A stretch of 64,000 nucleotides of DNA, from the NCBI RefSeq assembly GCF_013204885.1, contig NZ_JABMKX010000022.1, positions 35,652 to 99,651 of the forward strand. The letters run 5' to 3'. The notes beneath the pieces are model-generated. The model was not told where the DNA came from. It saw only the letters and a list, made by a program, of their open reading frames with translations, and did no database searches. This stretch comes from Paenibacillus tritici (GTDB lineage: Bacteria; Bacillota; Bacilli; Paenibacillales; Paenibacillaceae). Position numbers and translations under genes: made by a program. Below are positions 59,176 through 64,000 of the stretch, piece after piece (the stretch's first letter is position 1; each line of letters begins with the position of its first letter).

Positions 59176-60981
59176 ATGATGCGGATCACACGCTGGATCT
59201 CCTCCAGTCTTAGAGCCAAACTGCTGGCTTTGTTCATAGTGCTGTCCACGATACCGCTGATTGCTGTCGGCCTCATTTCATACCAGAAATCCTATCAGTC
59301 CATCTCCACTCACAGCAAAGCTTCAAGCATGCTTCAGGCCGATATGCTGGGCACGAACATGGATAACCTGTTCAAGGATACCGAACGGCTGCTGGAGCTT
59401 AGCAATAACCCGCAGGTGATTCACTTTCTTTTCTCACAGTCGGAAACCTATCAGGAGGCCAAGGAGATCCTGCAGACCTTCACTCTCTACCGGGACACTT
59501 ATAAATACGAGAATGTACTGAATATCAGCCTGATTAACCTGTACGGCAAAGGCATCAGCGAGCGCCGGGGCATCTTCCAATCGGGCAGCAATCCGCTGCG
59601 TAATCCGCATTTCCAGACCCTGTCGCAGAATCCCGGGCTGATTCTCCGGATTCCCCCGCCGCTCATTATCGGGACTGACCGGGTGGACGGGTTCACCTAC
59701 GGGAATCAGGGCGTCATCTCAATCATGACGGCGGTCAAGCAGCGGATTACCCATGAAGTAATCGGATTTATCATTGTGGATCTGAGCGATTCCTTCATTA
59801 AAGAGTTCTGCGACAAGGTGACCATAGGCACCACCGGATTCTTCTACCTGCTGGACGAGCAGCACAATCCCATCTATGTGCCGCCCGTCCAGGCAAGCGA
59901 TCTGGCTCTGGTTCAGGATACCGAAATACCCGAGCAGGAACGGAAGGGGAGCGGCAGCTTCGTGCTTCAGACCACCGGCCCGCCCCGGTTCATCGTCCAC
60001 ACTTCCTCCCTGTCGACAGGCTGGACGATTATCGGCATAGCCCCGCTGCAGGAGATCGTTGCCGAGGCTAACCGGATCAGGCAGCTGATTATCATCAGCG
60101 TAGGGTTAAGCATTATTTTTGCGATTACGCTCCATTATCTGCTGACCCGGCGGCTAACCCGGCCGATCCAGCTGCTGCAGCACAAGATGCGCCTGACCGC
60201 AAGTGGCTATCTGGAAGCCAAAGTGAAGCCGGACGGCAACGATGAGATTGCCGATCTCGGAATCAGCTTCAATATCATGGTCGAGCAGATCAAGGAGCTG
60301 CTGGAGCAGAGTATCCGCAAGCAGCAGCAGCTGCAGAAGGCGGAGCTGCGGACGCTGCAGGCGCAGATTAACCCGCATTTTCTGTACAACACCCTCGATT
60401 CGATTGTATGGATGGCGGAAGCGGGCAATCACGACGGCGTGATCCGGCTGGTGAAAGCGTTATCCGGATTCTTCCGGCTTAGTCTGAACAAAGGGCGCGA
60501 CTGGATACAGATCCGCTCCGAGCTTGCCCATGTGCAGAGCTACCTGATCATCCAGCAGATGCGCTACCATGACATTCTGGAGTTCAAGGTTGAGGTGGCT
60601 GAGGAGCTGCAGGAGTATCCGATTCTGAATATGACGCTGCAGCCGCTCGTAGAGAATGCCCTGTATCACGGAATCAAGAACAAAAGAGGCAAAGGGCTTA
60701 TCCGCATCGGCGGCTATACGGATGCCAATGCCATTATGCTCACGGTATCGGACAACGGGATTGGCATTCCCGGGGAACGGCTGGCGTTCCTGAGGGAATC
60801 TATCGAGCGTCCCATCCAGTCAGAGGATACAGACGACACCAGCCAGGGCGGATTCGGCCTGCAAAATGTGCATCAGCGGCTTCAGCTGTATTTTGGCGCT
60901 CAATATGGCATCCGCCTGGACAGCTCGGAAGGCTATGGTACTCAGATTACGGTTCGCATACCCAAGAACAGGGGGATCTAA
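59176..60981 (+). CDS. Sensor histidine kinase with extracellular Cache-like domain
   Basis: A 601-residue kinase. Helix 1 at about 15-38, extracellular sensor to about 285 (Cache-like, with a GTTGFFYLLDEQHNPIYVPP motif), helix 2 at about 290-312, HAMP, and a His_kinase domain with the active His in LQAQINPHFLYNTLDSIVWM, then LQPLVENALYHGI, SDNGIGIPGERLAFL and GGFGLQNVHQR. Followed 3 bases later by the response regulator. The pair plus the sensory lipoprotein at 62586 recalls AraPST of Geobacillus. Confidence 0.93.
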   Translation: MMRITRWISSSLRAKLLALFIVLSTIPLIAVGLISYQKSYQSISTHSKASSMLQADMLGTNMDNLFKDTERLLELSNNPQVIHFLFSQSETYQEAKEILQTFTLYRDTYKYENVLNISLINLYGKGISERRGIFQSGSNPLRNPHFQTLSQNPGLILRIPPPLIIGTDRVDGFTYGNQGVISIMTAVKQRITHEVIGFIIVDLSDSFIKEFCDKVTIGTTGFFYLLDEQHNPIYVPPVQASDLALVQDTEIPEQERKGSGSFVLQTTGPPRFIVHTSSLSTGWTIIGIAPLQEIVAEANRIRQLIIISVGLSIIFAITLHYLLTRRLTRPIQLLQHKMRLTASGYLEAKVKPDGNDEIADLGISFNIMVEQIKELLEQSIRKQQQLQKAELRTLQAQINPHFLYNTLDSIVWMAEAGNHDGVIRLVKALSGFFRLSLNKGRDWIQIRSELAHVQSYLIIQQMRYHDILEFKVEVAEELQEYPILNMTLQPLVENALYHGIKNKRGKGLIRIGGYTDANAIMLTVSDNGIGIPGERLAFLRESIERPIQSEDTDDTSQGGFGLQNVHQRLQLYFGAQYGIRLDSSEGYGTQITVRIPKNRGI

Positions 60982-60984
60982 GGG

Positions 60985-62589
60985 ATGAAGAAGATTATGC
61001 TGGTAGATGATGAGATCCTGATCCGGGAGAATATCCGGGAATGCGTGGATTGGGAGAAGGAAGGTTTCCTCTATTGCGGAGACGCCCCCGACGGGGAGCT
61101 GGCGCTCCCCATTATCGAAGAGCAGCTTCCCGATATTCTGATTACAGATATCAAGATGCCTTTCATGAACGGGCTGGAATTAACCTCGGTCGTCCGCCAA
61201 AAATTCCCGCAGATCAAAATCATCATTCTGAGCGGCCACGATGACTTCCAGTATGCCCAGAAGGCGCTGCGGCTTGGCGTGGAGGATTATTGCCTGAAGC
61301 CGTTCAGCTCTGCCGATCTGCTGCAGCTGCTACGCAGTGTCAGCACCAGAATTGACGAAGAACTGCGCATCAGACACAAGTATGCCTATACGCCCGAGAA
61401 TCTGTTCGCGGATCTGTGCGGGGGCCTGATTCATACTGCTGCGGCGATCGAGGCGGCGGCACAGCTTGATCTGCTGTTAACGGCTCCTTACTATGCAACC
61501 GCTATCTTCACTCTGAATCCTCAGGAGCATGAGGAACCCGAATCCACGGAACCTCCCCATCCTCCGCAGAATTCAGAGGAGCTGTTAGCGGGCTTGCTGA
61601 AGGAGGTAGCCGATAGCTTCATCTACAAGCGCAGCCGCACTGAGACAATTCTGATCTACAAAGGCAGCGATCCGGCCCAAATGAACAGTATCCTGGATGA
61701 GCTATGCGCGAGTGCAAAGCAGCGGCTGAGAGCCGCCTGCGGCCTGGAGCTGTCGGTCAGCCGGGGCAAGGTCTGCGAGCGTCTTCAGGGCATTCATCTC
61801 TCCTATCTGGAAGCTGAGAATGACCGGATGTTCAAAAGAATGGCAAGGGTGCATTCCGCAGCTATGCTGGATGCTTATTTTGACCCGTCTGCCCAGGGTA
61901 TTCTGCTCGACCGGAGCCGGATGATCCAGTTCCTGAAGCTGGGGGATCACACGCAGATGCCCGAATTTCTGCTTGAGCTCTCCGCTGCGCTGGAAGGGAT
62001 GAACTGGGATTCGGGGTACGCCTGCTATCTGATGAACGACATCACGCTGGAGCTGGTGCAGACGGCCAAGAATGGGTTCCGTGCAGCAGCCAACCACGCG
62101 GAGATCCTCAAAGAATTGCAGACCCGGCTGAAGCCCATTTCCAGTACAGACGAAGGCCTGCAATATTTGAAACGGTTATACGAGCGGTTATGGGAGTGGC
62201 GGTCCGAAGGGGCGGACAAACACCGGGAGCTGATTGACAAAGTGAAGCAGTATATCCGTGAGCAATATGACAAAGAGCAGCTCTCCCTGAACGATATCTC
62301 CAAAGTGGTCCGGGTCAGTCCCAGCCATCTAAGCAAAACCTTCAGCCAGGCTACCGGACAGACGATCACGGAATTCCTGACCGCCACACGAATGGACAGA
62401 GCCAAAGAGCTGCTGAAATCAACGGGACACAAAACGTTTGAGATTGCCTATCTGGTCGGCTACAACGATCAGCATTACTTCTCTAATCTGTTCAAAAAAG
62501 TAACGGGGATGACGCCTATGGAATTCCGCAAGCAGGGGAATTCGGAGGATCAGCTGCAAGCCATCCGCAGAGGGGCGGAGAAGATGTGA
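60985..62589 (+). CDS. Response regulator, AraC type (large YesN/AraT-like)
   Basis: A 534-residue regulator. Receiver domain with Asp55 (ILITDIKMPFMNGLE) and YCLKPFSSADL lysine, a middle region of about 280 residues without a known motif, and an AraC HTH pair at the C-terminus (QLSLNDISKVVRVSPSHLSK, TFSQATGQTITEFLTATRMD, VGYNDQHYFSNLFKKVTGMT). Likely activates the divergent sugar-transport operon. GGGG lies 6 bases before the ATG. Confidence 0.93.
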   Translation: MKKIMLVDDEILIRENIRECVDWEKEGFLYCGDAPDGELALPIIEEQLPDILITDIKMPFMNGLELTSVVRQKFPQIKIIILSGHDDFQYAQKALRLGVEDYCLKPFSSADLLQLLRSVSTRIDEELRIRHKYAYTPENLFADLCGGLIHTAAAIEAAAQLDLLLTAPYYATAIFTLNPQEHEEPESTEPPHPPQNSEELLAGLLKEVADSFIYKRSRTETILIYKGSDPAQMNSILDELCASAKQRLRAACGLELSVSRGKVCERLQGIHLSYLEAENDRMFKRMARVHSAAMLDAYFDPSAQGILLDRSRMIQFLKLGDHTQMPEFLLELSAALEGMNWDSGYACYLMNDITLELVQTAKNGFRAAANHAEILKELQTRLKPISSTDEGLQYLKRLYERLWEWRSEGADKHRELIDKVKQYIREQYDKEQLSLNDISKVVRVSPSHLSKTFSQATGQTITEFLTATRMDRAKELLKSTGHKTFEIAYLVGYNDQHYFSNLFKKVTGMTPMEFRKQGNSEDQLQAIRRGAEKM

Positions 62590-63548
62590 CGGTATCCAGG
62601 GTTCGGGAGCGGATGATCTTCCTCCTGCTGCTGGCGGCAGGCTTGATGCTTAGCGGCTGCTTCCAATCCTCCGGAGCTGCGGACTCCGCTCAACGGGCAG
62701 CCGGAGATTCCCCGTCAAGTCCGGGCGGGGAACCCGCTCTGACCTTCGGCATCATCTACCCTATGGTGAATGCCACTTACGAGATGATCACCGCCAAAGC
62801 GGAAGCTGCCGCGAGCAAGCATAACGTATCACTGCTGGTTCAAGCGCCCGATGAGGCCAATCTGGAGCAGCAGATCCGGATTATGGAGATGATGATCAAG
62901 CGGGGTGTAGACGGAATAGCTATTGCTCCGGTGGATTCACAGGCGCTCGCCGGTGTGATTAACAAAGCAGTGTCCCAGGGGATTCCCGTGGTGTGCTTCG
63001 AGTCGGATTCACCCGGCAGCAAGCGAGAAGCTTATATCGGGGCTGATAATAGAGCAACCGGCGCAGTGATTGGACAGACTGTAGAACGTCTGCTGGACGG
63101 CAAAGGAATGATTCTGGTGGAGTCCGGGATGTCCCGTATGCAGAGTACCCGGGAACGCCTGCTTGGTCTGCAGGCATATTTGACTCAGCATACGGAGATT
63201 GATGTACTGGACATCCGCCACAATGACGGCAGCGAGGAGCTCGCTGCCTTGCAGCTGGAGCAGATGATCTCGGACCATCCCCATTTCAGCGCGCTGGTCA
63301 ACCTGGATTTCGTCTCCAGTTCAAGCTCTGTCCTGGTCTGGAAGGCCAAGGGGCTGAAGCGGTACAACATCGCCCTGGGCCTCACCCCGGCCTTGAAGCA
63401 GGCGGTGGATAACGGACAGATTACCCGGGTCATTTCACAGAACGAGCAGAACTGGGGCGAGGATATCATCAACGCCCTGCTGTTAAGAGCCCAGGGCCTG
63501 GATGCAGCGGAATGGATCAACACGGAAATTACGATTATCGGGGAATAG
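62586..63548 (+). CDS. Sensory sugar-binding lipoprotein (AraP-like)
   Basis: A 320-residue binding protein of the ribose-binding fold. Lipobox LMLSGC near residue 24; then SSGAADSAQRAAGDSPSSPG linker. FGIIYPMVNATYEMITAKAE, VDGIAIAPVDSQALAGVINK and ALVNLDFVSSSSSVLVWKAK are typical. It starts with GTG overlapping the regulator stop (GTGA), so it is coupled with the kinase and regulator and not with the transporter. In AraPST, AraP presents the sugar to the kinase; the same role is inferred here. Confidence 0.88.
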   Translation: MTVSRVRERMIFLLLLAAGLMLSGCFQSSGAADSAQRAAGDSPSSPGGEPALTFGIIYPMVNATYEMITAKAEAAASKHNVSLLVQAPDEANLEQQIRIMEMMIKRGVDGIAIAPVDSQALAGVINKAVSQGIPVVCFESDSPGSKREAYIGADNRATGAVIGQTVERLLDGKGMILVESGMSRMQSTRERLLGLQAYLTQHTEIDVLDIRHNDGSEELAALQLEQMISDHPHFSALVNLDFVSSSSSVLVWKAKGLKRYNIALGLTPALKQAVDNGQITRVISQNEQNWGEDIINALLLRAQGLDAAEWINTEITIIGE

Positions 63549-63746
63549 GCCTGTTTGTTAAGGAGTTCATACAGTTGATGCAGTGTGTGACGCCTGTGTA
63601 GGTTATTTAGGTTACGTTGATTGTGTAGCTTACGTAGCTTAGATAGACTACGTAACTTAGGTAACTTACGTAACTTTTAGGTTACTAATCCTGCTCTTAG
63701 AGTACTTTTAAAGTACCCCCTCATGAAACCGCTTTCGGCGAATTCA

Positions 63747-63887
63747 GGTGCACTTTTACTCCTCCTTCCCGCCTGCCGCCCACTTTGGGCGTATTGAGGT
63801 GCACTTTTGCTCCTCCTTCCCGCCTGCCAGCCCGCTTTGGCGGATTGGGGTGCACTTTTGCTCCTCCTTCCTGCCTGTCGGATGGCG
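63747..63887. repeat. 51-bp tandem repeat, three copies
   Basis: Each copy begins GGTGCACTTTT(A/G)CTCC; the exact 51-base spacing of the starts is visible at 63747, 63798 and 63849. The third copy is incomplete and diverges after GCCTGTCGG. Units are not separated by unique spacers. Confidence 0.85.
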
Positions 63888-63936
63888 TAAAATAAGTTGT
63901 GTACCAGTATTTGGAGCCTAGTCAGGCAACAAAAAA

Positions 63937-63981
63937 GTAGGGTATCCTCAGGATTGCGAAACCACTAAGGAGGAACCCTAC
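63937..63981 (+). promoter_or_regulatory. Leader hairpin covering a ribosome binding site
   Basis: GTAGGGT (63937-63943) pairs with ACCCTAC (63975-63981), with an inner CCTC/GAGG pair. The AAGGAGG ribosome binding site at 63967-63973 lies in the right arm and would be masked if transcription comes from outside. The CDS starts at 63984. Confidence 0.45.
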
Positions 63982-63983
63982 CA

Positions 63984-64000
63984 ATGCCTATTTTACCCGA
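63984..64000 (+). CDS. Start of a CDS cut off by the window edge
   Basis: ATG with AAGGAGG 10 bases upstream; the first residues are MPILP. Only 17 bases are present, so identity is unknown. The hairpin over the ribosome binding site is typical of insertion-sequence transposase genes, but this is only suggestive. Confidence 0.45.

Larger units (their letters stand above)
63549..63983. other. Gene-free region with two repeat families
   Basis: This 435-bp gap contains no credible gene. First, from about 63597 to 63690, runs of the type ACGTAACTTAGGTAACTTA, about 9-11-base steps. Second, three copies of a 51-bp unit start at 63747, 63798 and 63849 (GGTGCACTTTT...CTCCTCCTTCCC). The right end is the hairpin described next. 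Confidence 0.7.

Noticed and set aside
63747..63887. CRISPR or IS terminal repeats
   Set aside because: The 51-bp copies are contiguous direct repeats without spacers, and not inverted as IS ends would be.

Overview
The window is about 64 kb of chromosome from a low-to-mid GC Gram-positive bacterium, most probably a Paenibacillus. The reasons are the strong AGGAGG-type ribosome binding sites, a T-box in front of trpS, HelD, a yoaS-yozG-yoaT block as in Bacillus subtilis, and above all the YesM/YesN plus LplB/LplC-type sugar transport modules with secreted GH10/GH43 enzymes that Paenibacillus carries in many copies. No rRNA, tRNA, prophage or CRISPR was seen. An unfinished CDS runs off each end of the window.

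Region 1 to 12.7 kb is a mosaic of small units: a truncated P-loop kinase, a MerR regulator with an unknown partner, LysR, an aldo/keto reductase, HelD, a flavin-reductase-fold protein, a two-gene exported-protein cassette of unknown function, a HAD phosphatase, two GNAT acetyltransferases, a second MerR (BmrR type), and trpS behind a Trp-specific T-box. Both merR genes have promoter-like hexamers separated by 19 bp with a dyad in the spacer, the classical MerR layout. A promoter and a terminator with no gene between them lie at 6.27-6.45 kb and may define a small RNA.

Region 12.8 to 20.6 kb is a leftward efflux block: TetR, MFS exporter, MacB-type permease and ATPase, then an ABC-2 type ATPase and permease. 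The tetR promoter and operator are separated from the gene by about 300 bp of 21-bp tandem repeats, which would be transcribed as the leader. A second, degenerate repeat tract follows up to 21.1 kb.

Region 21.2 to 37.3 kb holds regulator/enzyme pairs: MarR with an MDR-family oxidoreductase, a Rieske oxygenase with an FMN reductase, LuxR with a saccharopine-dehydrogenase-like protein, yoaS-yozG-yoaT, LysR with an O-methyltransferase, a Mn/Zn ABC importer under an MntR-like box, TetR with an alpha/beta hydrolase, and a UMF1-family MFS protein.

Region 37.7 to 40.4 kb is one leftward operon: padR, two DUF1048 genes, and a DrrAB-like ABC exporter.

Region 40.4 to 63.5 kb is a plant-polysaccharide (arabinoxylan) utilisation locus. 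It contains a YesMN two-component pair with an LplBC-type oligosaccharide importer and an AraC regulator; a secreted enzyme cluster of two GH43 proteins and one GH10 xylanase; and a furanose-type sugar ABC importer with two paralogous binding lipoproteins, divergent from a kinase, response regulator and sensory binding lipoprotein resembling AraPST. CcpA-type cre-like sites, each with one mismatch to a 15-bp consensus, lie upstream of all three transcription units. The inferred flow is secreted xylanase and arabinofuranosidases releasing oligosaccharides and pentoses, two ABC importers taking them up, two sensor systems inducing, and CcpA repressing. The right end (63.55-64.0 kb) has short-period and 51-bp repeats, then a hairpin that would occlude the ribosome binding site of a CDS running off the window, possibly a transposase.
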